A stretch of DNA of 19,107 nt from Chromera velia. Taxonomy: Eukaryota; Sar; Chromeraceae. The number at the start of each line of letters is the position of its first letter. The first letter of the stretch is position 1. Positions 1-8,568 of the stretch are shown here, one piece after another. The notes beneath the pieces are model-generated. The model saw nothing but the letters and a program-made list of their open reading frames with translations. It did no database searches and was not told the origin of the DNA. A program made the position numbers and the translations under genes. Location of the stretch: contig JAHBMJ010000973.1 in the NCBI GenBank assembly GCA_018398765.1, positions 40,001 through 59,107 on the forward strand, in the 5' to 3' direction.

Positions 1-22
1 CTGCACAAGTGGCTTCTATGAT

Positions 23-25
<3 letters not shown>

Positions 26-105
<80 letters not shown>
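26..105 (+). repeat. compound microsatellite (CT)n-(GT)n upstream of RING exon
   Basis: CT dinucleotides run to about 69, interrupted once, followed by an almost pure GT run to about 105. It lies about 35 nt before the acceptor at 139-140, so it belongs to the 3' half of the intron preceding the first visible RING exon. Confidence 0.95.
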
Positions 106-106
<1 letters not shown>

Positions 107-140
107 TATCCTGTGTCTGTGTCTTGTCTCCTCCCTGCAG

Positions 141-413
141 AGGCCGACGGCGTGAAGCCTCTGTCTGAGGGCGACACGTCTCTCTGCATCGTGTGCATCG
201 AGAGGAAGTGGTCAGCCGACAATCGAGGGAAGCTGCAATTTTGTTTTATTCCCGTCCTGTTTCCTGCTTGAATGCTTTTCGTTTGTTCCTATTGAGTCAA
301 GTAAGGCTCCCTCTGTCCTGCATTCCCTTGGTTTTTTTCTTTCTCTCTCCTCTCTTTCACTCTGCTTCCATCTCCTCTTCTCTGTTCACTTCCCTTCCCC
401 CTCTGTCTTTCTT

Positions 414-472
<59 letters not shown>

Positions 473-999
473 GAACACTCGTCTGGACCCGTGCGGGCAC
501 TGCATCTGCGAGGTCGGTGGGGGGGTCGGTGAGTGACCTCTGCAGGGAGAGAGGATGTGCGCATGCAGTCTCCCTCTGCCCTTACGTGCCTTCACTTCTT
601 CCTCGAATACGGTGCAATTTTGTTATGACAAGTTGACTGCTTGTTTGTACCGTAGCCACTTTTCCACGCCTCATTTCAGACACACGTGCGCCGTCAGAGA
701 GAGAGAGAGAGAGAGAGAAACCGGGTCTGATTCACACACACTTCTAAGTGTGCACCTCCACGAGCTTACCTCCTTTTCTCAGCTGTCTCCCACAGGCCCT
801 TCGAAGAGAGATTGGCTAGAAAAACAAACAAACAAGTCCGGCATATTTAAGCGAGACAATGCACATCTGAACACTAGCTTGCTTTTGTGTACGTGCTGTC
901 TGGCTCCGATCCTGCCTGCAGGCCTGCTCGGAAAGATTGAACTTCTGCCCCAACTGCCGAAAGAAGATCGCCTCGCGCCAGAGATGCTACCAGCCCTAA
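141..999 (+). CDS. RING-finger (C3HC4) protein, C-terminal three exons (5' partial)
   Basis: Spliced model: exon 141-207, exon 473-512, exon 922-999 (TAA stop at 997-999). Introns 208-472 and 513-921 begin GT and end CAG. Phases match at both joins: the first completes a Lys codon (AA|G), the second lies between a Glu and an Ala codon. The product is about 60 residues, with an incomplete first codon showing that more exons lie upstream of the window. It contains a full cross-brace RING signature: CIVC, ten residues, then PCGHCIC, EAC, and finally CPNC; the RING ends about 12 residues before the stop. C-terminal RINGs of this compact type usually bind an E2 enzyme and act as ubiquitin ligases; that activity is family knowledge, not shown here. 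The N-terminal substrate-binding part is missing, so no finer name is possible. No single open frame spans the domain, so an unspliced gene scan would miss it. Confidence 0.85.
411..471 (+). repeat. compound microsatellite (CT)n-(GT)n forming a splice acceptor
   Basis: A CT run is followed by a GT run that continues straight into the CAG acceptor at 470-472. The repeat itself therefore supplies the pyrimidine-rich tract and the bases just before AG of the first visible RING intron. Confidence 0.95.
695..719 (+). repeat. (GA)n microsatellite in RING intron
   Basis: A run of about 12 GA units inside the intron 513-921 of the RING gene. Confidence 0.9.
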
Positions 1000-3119
1000 G
1001 GGCGAGAGAGGGAGGGTGACGGGAGGGAGGAGGCTTGGGGGTGGAGAGAAATTCGAGGGAGGGAGAGGGAGTCAGAGAATTAATCAAATAGAGCGGAAGG
1101 ATGGATGTGAGACAATCGATCTCCTGACACTCCGCCTCCTTGTTCCATATGGGCCGCAAAGCCGTCCCGGGTGCTGCATGCAGAAGTCCACATGATGATG
1201 CGGTGCGTGGCGTTCGTGAGAAGGGGAGGGAGCCTTTGGGAATTATAAATGAATCAAGCAAGACCAGACAAACGAGAAAAGTGATCGAGAGGGGTCCAGC
1301 AAGGGAATGGAGATACCAGAATCCTATCCACCATGAAATCAAGCACGTGCATGGGAGGGCCCCTGGGAGGAATTTGAATACGCCGTTGGCGCGAAAATGC
1401 TTACAGAATGCCATTTTGACATACAGCAGCGAAGTTCGTTTGTGCGTCTTTCTTCCCGTCTCTTCGGCCGTCTATCTATCTGTCTGTTACAGCACGACAC
1501 CGTGCACTTCTGCGTGACGCAGTTCTAAACCTTCCATGCATCAGGAGAAATGTCTCAAAAAGACGTGCAGGTAGATGAAGCAATTGCGACATGCATTGAA
1601 TGATGCGTCAGTATCGCAGCGGAGTGTGTTCATTTGGGGTGGTCTAAGGCAAGTGAAAGAAGTGAGAGAAAAGAATGATAGCCCGCTTTGCAAATGACCA
1701 AGATTGAAACAGATTTCATAAGGGGGGGAGCTGGGGGCAGGCGAAGCAACAGACAGAAACGGCGGATACATGAAAAAAACAACCCGCTGGACCAGTTTAT
1801 GGACAAAGAAGAAGATTCTAGAAAGAATCACTTCATGCATGCATTAATATGCCAATTTGGCAAATGCTAGGGCATCCATACCTTAGCGCCTGTGTGTTTC
1901 GTGCTGCAAGTGGTGGCCTATCACTTTTATCAGATCTTTACAGATCTTCTAGTCTGCGTTGATACAGAATAATAGAGAATTAGAACAAAATATTAATGGA
2001 ATCTGTGTGTCAGTCGACTCGGCCCCGAAACAGTGAATCAAATGCTAAATCATATAATATCTGTTCTACGTATTTCCACCTAGCTAGAAAGCTAAGAAAT
2101 CGTAGTCTAGACTGTAGACTACCGTAGACTAGACATAGACGTCAGCCTGGGTAGCACCTAGGGCAGTACACAGGCTGTAACGCTGTGTCTGCATGTCTAG
2201 CAGTTCCCGGGAGAACTAGGTGGAGAATCGATTTGATGCTCAGCGCTCTACAGATTTAGTAGTACAGAAAAAACGGTTTGGAAGTACTTGGAAGCTAACT
2301 ATCTGAGCGCACTTTCAACATAAAAACATACATAATCTAGTACATATCATTTGAACTATTGAAAAAAAAAATGTTTTATGTTGCTAACGAATTGATTTCA
2401 GACTTTGTCGGTCTCGCTCAGAAGTGAGTCAGGATTCTCAGATCGACTCGCTCACGATGCTCAGACTCAGCCTCAGAGCCTGTCGATCACAGAATCATTG
2501 TCATAGTATGTCATAAACTCTTTTCTCGTCCAGCCGTCTCCGTTTGGTATTAACCTTGCCACCTTGCCATGGTTCGCCATGCGTGCGAAAGCGTGCAGGG
2601 CCGCGAGCGTGGCCGAGCTATAACGCCGCGAGCTAACTACGTACAGCATCGTACAGCAGCAGACTCGATTTGGAGACGGGTTCAGAGTCAGAGTCGATCT
2701 ACACTGTCAGACATCCCTCAATCCCTCAGACTGAGCTCTGCTGAACTGCATGACTTTCTCCTCTCTCTATACATATAGTCCTCTATACATATAGAGGTCT
2801 CTAGAGCTCTCTCGCTCTTCATTAACATGTAGACGTACAATTGTTGTTGCTCCGACCCATTCTAACAGACGTCGAAAGTGCGGTGAAGACATGTGCACAG
2901 AGACAATGGAGTTGGAGTGATTTGCTTTTGGCAGGGTGCTTCTGTGGAAGATCTCGAACGCTCTCACAGCTTTCCGATTTGCAAGTGTGCAGCTGTCTAC
3001 AAGGTCGACGGGGGGGGTCTTCTTGCTCACTGAAGGTGAAACGAGACGCAATTAAACGATTAATTCACTGCAAGGGCTTCCGTGCGGTCGCTCATGCGGG
3101 CCTTTTACTTGCGGTTTTC
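1000..3119. other. intergenic stretch, no supportable gene
   Basis: About 2.1 kb between the RING stop and the first ATG of the PPR gene. The first 90 nt are purine-rich (likely 3' untranslated region). From about 1870 to 2420 the DNA is AT-richer with clusters of short TCTAGAC/GTAGAC words around 2103-2140. From 2400 to 2760 short CTCAGA/GAGTC words recur. The open frames here lack conserved motifs or plausible splice structure. The frame preceding ATG 3120 is open back to 2826 without any ATG; it may hold an additional exon of the PPR gene. Confidence 0.6.
2780..2797. repeat. short perfect palindrome
   Basis: An 8-nt arm (CCTCTATA) and its exact complement are separated by the two bases CA. 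A near copy of the left half (CTCTATACATATAG) precedes it at about 2765-2778. Confidence 0.7.
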
Positions 3120-3866
3120 ATGGGGGTGACTGCGAGGGTCTTCGCCTTCACCCGCACCCTGCCCAGACGCTCTCCCGGCCTCCTCGGCAAGAGATGTCTG
3201 GCAGAAGCCCGCGTGATCAGCCTTGAAGTTCTGCAAACACCAAAGTGAGCCCACTTTTCTTCCCAGACCTCCTGCTGCGCTCGTCCGTCTCCCGTCTCCG
3301 CCCTTGCATGTGCGTGGAGCCGCCTTCCCTGAATGCTTACTGCTTGGCCGTCTACTTGATCTCCAGCCCGCCTGGCCTGTCTGCCCGGCAACCCTACCTA
3401 TCCGACGACTCTTTTGGTCGCGCTGTCTTTCGAAGTCTCCGCCTGAACATGATGGCTCGCCGCATGTGTCTTTGTGACTGTCTCTGCGGTTTGTGTAGAA
3501 ACCACTGTGTCTCTTTCAGTCAGCCTGTATGTGGCCGTACCGGTCTCTACTACTTCTGCCATTCTATGTATTTGCAAATCTTTGTTGTCATGACGAGTGA
3601 TCTGTCCCCACCCACCCCATCACCCATGTATGTCTGCCCTGTCCGCTGCTCGCTGATGTCAACTGTGTCTGCTTCTTTCTCTCTCTTGTATCTCTCTTCC
3701 TTTCGCTTTCGATTTCTCTTCCCCTTTTGCATTCTCTTTCTCTTTCTTCTTTACCTTCTCCTCCTTTTCCCTCTCCCTCCCTCCCTCCCTCCCTCCCTAC
3801 CCACCTACCTACCTACCTACCTACCTACCCACCCCTCGCCTCCTCTCTCTCTGCGCCCGCGCTCAC

Positions 3867-3934
<68 letters not shown>

Positions 3935-5851
3935 TGTCTGTGTGAGTGTGTGTCTTCGTGGTCTGCCGATTCTGACGCCTTTCTGGTAGAAAAATTTCGG
4001 GATTTGCATTTTCTGTCCATCTCTCAAGTGCCTGTACCGCATTTTGAAGCGCGAAAGCAAGTGGGCATCCGTAGGTGCTTCTAAGGCGCACGTGCGTTTC
4101 TTCCTTCCTTCTACCTGCTTTCTTTCTGCGTGCGTTTGGTACACGTGAAGAGAAATGATCACGAAGTCCCCTTGAGCTGCTGGCTCGAGATTCATGTCTC
4201 GATCCACTTGGGGGGCCGTCAAACGGAGGTGCATGTATGTTTGTCTCCCACTTGGGTCATTGATTGATGGAGATGCATGTGCAGGAGGAAGAGGAGAGAT
4301 GGTCTCTTCTCGTCTCAATGGGAATGTGACTGTGATGATTTCGATTCATTGAAACGCTCTTTGGTGGAGTTCCACACGGACCGACTGGAGAAAGCTGTTC
4401 TGGAAGGAGACTGTGAGCGCGGATACTCCTCTTTCCGGCTCATGACTGACTGGGGCGTTTGTGCTGACAGAGAGCTCTGCGAAGGGTTGATGGTTGCGTT
4501 GGAACGAGCGCCGCTTCATAGACCTTTTTACGTCAAGACAGGAAAGTGCTGTCAGTGGGAGAGGGCGCTGGAGGTGTTTGAGCGTATGAAGAAATTCAGG
4601 ATAGAGCCGAAGCGAAGCACTTACAACGCGTTGTTCAGTGTGTTGAAGACAGCTGCGGGGGGCAGCCGGTGGCAGAGGGCCTTGGATTTGTACGAGAGGA
4701 ATTTGAAGAAGGGGATGTTTCCTGATTGGGGTACGTGGCTACAAGTGGTGGGGCTTCATGCGGGTGGAAGTGAACCGCAGAGGGAGGCGGCCTTGGGTTT
4801 GTTGGCAGAGATGAAGGAGAGGGGGGTTGAGCCTGACTTGAAGACCTACACGATGCTTCTCGAAGTCTGGAAGGGAGAAGGGGCACCGAACGGCAGACCT
4901 TGGTGGTGTGAGGCTGTCAATGTGCTGGGGGAGATGAAGGAGAGGGGCGTAGGGCCTGATTTGAGTGTTTACAATGCCGTTCTTGAAACGTTGAAGGGTG
5001 CGCCTGGTGACGGTCAGTCGTGGTAAAAAGGAGTAGATCTGGTTTTGGAGATGAAGGAGAGGGGAGTGGAGCCTGATGAGTCTACCATGTACGCGTTGTA
5101 TCATTTACTTTGGAAACTTTCCCCACCCTTCACAGACAGGAGCCAGTGGAAAGAGAAAAAAAAAGAGGAGGGGGGGGAGTCCGAAGAGGATAAGGTTGCT
5201 GAGAATGCATCGGAGAGTGCAGAGGAACTTGCTGAGGGTTTCAGCAAGGCAGAGAAGACCCTTCAAGTGTTTGATCTCATGAGGGGGAAGGGCTGGGAAC
5301 CCTCGGACCAGAACATCCGACAAATCCGAAAGATATTTCACAAAGAGATTTCGGGAAATCAGACTTTGCATGAGCAGTTTTGCAAACAAGAGAATTGCCC
5401 GCCTCCCCTTCCTACACCGATCCCATATCCTTCTGAGAAGCAGCGAGTCCTGCTGAAGGAAGTCTATGATAACGTTCTTCAGGGACAGGTGGAGGCAGGG
5501 TGCTCTGAGTGGTATCTTGCTGATTACGTGTTTGAGGAAATGAAGAAGAGACATCTCGGGCCTGACGAGTGGACCTACCACCTTCTGATTGTTCTCATGT
5601 CAAGAGGAAAAGAGACCGACGATTGGGCGATCGTTCTGCAAACGTTCGAGGACATGATGGGAGAGAGCGGATTGGAACCGTTGCGTGAGACGTTCGCAGA
5701 GGTTCTTGGTGTGTTAAGGAAACATGAAGGTGAAGCGGAAACCCGCCAGGAGATCATCGAAGAGTTGAAACGCCTGGCCGACCTCAGTGGGCCGTTGCAC
5801 AGGAAGAAGACTCTCAGTGCACTGCTGCATAAGATTGACCCAGAAAGCTAG
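3120..5851 (+). CDS. Pentatricopeptide repeat (PPR) protein, probably organelle-targeted, interrupted by in-frame TAA
   Basis: Exon 1 is 3120-3244 and exon 2 is 4285-5851 (TAG stop). Intron 3245-4284 starts GTGAGC and ends TGTGCAG; the join completes a Lys codon, keeping frame. Numbering from ATG 3120 gives about 563 codons. PPR-type 35-residue helical hairpins are visible at about 131-165, 169-203, 207-240, 248-282 and 286-322, with further ones near residues 380-410 and 460-535. The core signature EMKERGVEPD occurs three times with small changes. An acidic, Lys/Glu-rich insert (about 335-365) separates the two halves. PPR proteins bind organellar RNA and act in its processing, editing or translation (family knowledge). 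The N-terminus from ATG 3120 is Arg-rich with no acidic residue in the first 27, like a transit peptide. In the same frame a hydrophobic stretch lies just upstream (3090-3119), so the true start may be earlier. A TAA at 5024-5026 replaces one codon inside the fifth repeat, and the frame stays open for 274 more codons. It could be a recent pseudogene, an error or readthrough. Confidence 0.75.
3770..3935 (+). repeat. four-part compound microsatellite in PPR intron
   Basis: In order: (CCCT)n at about 3770-3799, (CTAC)n at about 3799-3829, a short CT-rich spacer, (GT)n at about 3870-3907 and (GA)n at about 3907-3935. All of it is inside the intron 3245-4284. It generates long open frames on both strands that are not genes. 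Confidence 0.95.
5024..5026 (+). other. in-frame TAA inside a PPR motif
   Basis: The codons around it read Trp-TAA-Lys-Gly-Val-Asp-Leu. The preceding repeat has Trp-Cys-Glu-Ala-Val-Asn-Val at the same place. Homology is continuous on both sides with no insertion or deletion, so the TAA occupies the place of one amino acid. Confidence 0.85.
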
Positions 5852-6490
5852 ATGTCCACGTATCTCCTCTTGATCGATTCAAGATGATGCAAGTAAAGGC
5901 CTAGCTATACTTTAGGGAGGTGAAACGCAATAACATATTTGGCGCACCCAAATGGGGGCAGATGCATTTTAAGCAGCATTTGAGATCTGTTCCTAGCACG
6001 CTGCCTTACTTTTATCCTTCCATCTCTCTATGCAACACTGCAACACATCTGGCTATACTCAAACATCAAAAGTTCATTTTGAACAAAAATGTTTTATTGT
6101 TCTGAATTTGTTCAAACTGACATTAGAACACAGTTCTAATAAAAGTTTGGCGTATTTCAAGTTGTATTGATTGATTGATTGATATGTTCGGCCCTAGTAT
6201 CTTTGATGAAACAAAACTTAATTCTTACTTTACAGGTATGAAGTTGCAACAAACTCGAGGTATTGGCAAAATGTTTTATTGACCCGACTATATTGATTTT
6301 TGTGGGCTTGTTCTCTAGTTAGTTCGAGATTCTTCTAAATTTTTAAAAAGCTGAATATATTAAGTGATTGTTTTTTAGTATTTTTTAGTTGTTGCCAGTG
6401 CAGACCCGACGACGACATATGCAGTGTTTTAGTTTCTAGTTTAATTTATTAGATTCTAGAATTAGATTCTGGTAGTTTAAAAATGCAACA
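5852..6490. other. intergenic, AT-rich, no gene seen
   Basis: Follows the PPR stop. It contains a short (TGAT)n run at about 6167-6183 and several TTCTAG/CTAGTT words near 6310-6470. No conserved coding signal was seen. Confidence 0.6.
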
Positions 6491-6491
6491 C

Positions 6492-6538
6492 GGCGGCGGG
6501 TCATACAGATGTGCATGGAACAATTAGAACCCGCCGCC
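6492..6538. repeat. GC-armed hairpin enclosing the left inverted-repeat arm
   Basis: Ten-nt arms GGCGGCGGGT (6492-6501) and ACCCGCCGCC (6529-6538) are perfect complements with a 27-nt loop. The loop is almost exactly the left arm of the inverted repeat described separately. Confidence 0.85.
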
Positions 6539-6567
6539 AGACCTTAACCGGCTCAAAAATTTCGAGG

Positions 6568-6610
6568 GGAAAAGGAACAGCCTAGGGAACAGCCCTCTGT
6601 TCCCTTTTCC
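6568..6610. repeat. imperfect inverted repeat (hairpin)
   Basis: The arm GGAAAAGGAACAG (6568-6580) pairs with CTGTTCCCTTTTCC (6597-6610) with one bulged base. The outer words TTCGAG (6561-6566) and CTCGAA (6619-6624) also pair. It lies just right of the left arm of the candidate element. Confidence 0.65.
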
Positions 6611-6833
6611 CTCCCGAACTCGAACCAATGAACCTAGGAGACATCAGTTCACCTCTCTAGACTCTTTCTAGCTGCTTGATGCAGAAAAAACGACTCCCAG
6701 ACTCACAGGGAGTCCAAAGAACGGACGTCTGAAGTCTGACACCTGAAGAGGCCACTAGAGAGGCCAAAGAGGCCTCCGTGGACTCAGAAGTCCAGAAAGG
6801 GCTGTGAGGCATCAATCATGATAAATTACGTAC

Positions 6834-7191
6834 CAACACAGTCCATATGGTTCAGGAGACTCAGTGTGAACAGGGGATGAAGAATGGTTGTGGCACTGTG
6901 GACTTCAGTCAACAAGTCTGCTGAGGAAGACAAAGATATACTCCATAGGGCGCCCTGTGTGAAATCATCTGAAGACCTCTTTTTCTCTAGAGTGTCTTGA
7001 ACCTGCATCCAGCGTACAGAGGTACTGCCCAACACTCATACAATCCTGTCTGGAGGGAAAGAGCAGGACAAAACGACTTACCGGGGGAGCTGAAGGTCAA
7101 TCAATACCCCTGAGACGCCAATTCTCCACAACAAGAAGACAAAACAATCTCGCCTTCTCACAACCAGCAGACATACCAGAAACCTATCCCG
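6834..7191 (-). CDS. possible minus-strand spliced coding segment of unknown function
   Basis: On the minus strand, segments about 7191-7082, 7049-7003 and 6920-6834 join without a stop in a single frame. The boundaries read CCTCCCAG acceptor, GTAAGT donor, CCCTCCAG acceptor, GTTCAAG donor, CCTCAG acceptor and GTACGT donor. Without splicing the first segment ends at once in TAA, so the reading depends on an intron of only 32 nt (7050-7081). The product, about 80 residues, starts hydrophobic and has no motif I recognise; neither start nor stop codon is identified. It lies wholly inside the inverted-repeat segment, so it may be a fragment of an element gene. The chain of splice sites could be chance. 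Confidence 0.2.
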
Positions 7192-7854
7192 CTGGCCTGG
7201 GAGGATGACAACAGACACAAAGCATCAGGCAAAATTGCCGGGGATTAATCCTGTAGTTTCCTGGTAGAAAGAAGGAATGTTGCTCAGGAGGCCTGGGAGG
7301 TCTTTTCCTGACTGCTCTACACTGGGGCTGCTAGACATGCCAAAGCAGACCAACAGTACAACAAGACTTCACCTTAACACAGACATAAGCTATCTGGTCC
7401 TAGGGGAGCGGAATGACGTCGCTTTGACCATCTGTGCTGCTGTAGACAACAAGAGAGAAAAGAAGGTAAGAGAGGATGGACTAAGCTTTCATAGGGCAAC
7501 TGGGTGCTTTTTAAATATATTTTTTGAGCACAATTTTGGGATTTTGAGAGGGACCCCGGAAAGTTTTGGCCTAAATTCTTGCATCAACGCACTCAGCGGC
7601 CTCTGGGGACCAATTTGGTACCTTTCTAGGCTGTGGACGCCTCTGGAATCGCACGGACCGGCTTAACCAGCTCAAAAAGTTTAGACCTGTCTAATTGTTC
7701 CATGCACATCTGTATAACCACCTTCCGCATTGCGAAATAAGTTGAGTAATAATTAAGCATAAATGTAATACAATGATTAGCATAATGAGTAGACAAAAAT
7801 AAAAAGTAGATAGTACAGAAAATATCGTATAGAATGTAATAGAATGTATATTGG

Positions 7855-8031
7855 CCCGGATTAGGGTCGGAACTTCAATGGCTTTATAGATGGTTTTAGA
7901 TGGTTTGCACGTGACGCCCAACATTCAATCAATTGCAGAAGGGCACTTTAAGTATATTAGTCCCGATCGGGGTCGGAACTTGGCTTTGAGGATGGTTTTA
8001 GATGGTTTGCACGCGGCGCCCAACATTCAAT
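7855..8031. repeat. tandem pair of diverged 70-75 nt repeats, period about 102
   Basis: Copies at 7855-7929 and 7962-8031 share GGGTCGGAACTT, GGTTTTAGATGGTTTGCACG and CGCCCAACATTCAAT in the same order. The second copy lacks about five bases after GGAACTT. The 32-nt spacer is not repeated. Confidence 0.85.
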
Positions 8032-8103
8032 GATGATTGAGCATTTTTCATTTCAATCGATTCACATGCACTAGCTTATTATACCTGGCACTTATAATCT
8101 TGA

Positions 8104-8235
8104 GCACACGAGGCTGGGGGCCCTATAGCACCCCCGTGAGGACGCGCCCCGGCCCGCGCGGCCGCATGCATGCATGCAGGGCCCATGCATCCGCCCGCGG
8201 GGATTCCGCCGGCCCCCGGCATGCCCCCGGCACAA
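8104..8235 (+). promoter_or_regulatory. GC-rich CpG island with TGCATGCA motifs, possible promoter of hydrolase gene
   Basis: An abrupt island of G and C in otherwise AT-rich DNA, about 330-460 nt before the hydrolase ATG. It contains overlapping TGCATGCA words at about 8165-8178 and another ATGCAT at 8185-8190. TGCATGCA is a known target of an AP2-domain factor in apicomplexans; applying it here is inference. No TATA box was identified. The position agrees with a core promoter or first untranslated segment. Confidence 0.4.
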
Positions 8236-8568
8236 AAGCTCACCACATGCACTCCTCTTTTCTGCCTCTTGTACGCTTCTGCTTGTTCATGGATGTTCAT
8301 GGCAGACGTTTCACGCGATACAGTAGAATGCATGAGCGGGCGCACAGGTGTACGGGACATGGAGATCTGTCATGCAGCAAGTTGCCGAAATACGTCTTGC
8401 ACTTCATTGCAGCAATTCTTCGGTTCAGGAATAGACGTACGTATACAAATGTCATCTGTTGTTTGAAACTGCTTCATTCGCTTCCAGAACGAATTCGCCT
8501 TGTTGTAACAGGAAAGTGGCGAAGAGCCCTGTGATTTGGATCTAAGAAGCCGAAGGAAAACCATCAAA

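Larger units (their letters stand above)
6499..7719. mobile_element. candidate non-autonomous element bounded by a 30-nt inverted repeat
   Basis: Bases 6499-6528 are the reverse complement of 7690-7719 at 29 of 30 positions; the shared core is CAGATGTGCATGGAAC. Just inside each arm lies a 17-nt segment, CTTAACCRGCTCAAAAA (6543-6559 and 7662-7678), but in direct rather than inverted orientation. The interior of about 1.2 kb holds a possible minus-strand spliced ORF and a 129-codon + strand ORF (7277-7666), neither resembling a known transposase. No target-site duplication is obvious at the ends. The structure could be a transposon-like element, a long terminal fragment of one, or two independent insertions of the same short repeat in opposite orientation. 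Confidence 0.4.

Noticed and set aside
193-636. 147-codon + strand frame and several minus-strand frames rich in His-Thr, Cys-Val or Arg-Glu repeats
   Set aside because: They are translations of CT/GT microsatellites inside introns; the RING exons use a different spliced frame.
779-1414. 211-codon minus-strand frame
   Set aside because: It overlaps the last RING exon antisense, has no recognisable domain and no clear splice or start support.
3245-4084. 279-codon + strand frame
   Set aside because: It lies in the PPR intron and owes its length to tandem repeats without stops; its codon and residue composition is low-complexity.
6541-6625. GGTTCGAGTTC on the minus strand as a tRNA T-arm
   Set aside because: The flanking bases do not form a T stem and no anticodon or acceptor stem could be found nearby; it is better explained as part of a hairpin.
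7277-7666. 129-codon + strand ORF with a real ATG inside the inverted-repeat segment
   Set aside because: No known motif and no coding support; mentioned only under the candidate element because it could be an element remnant.
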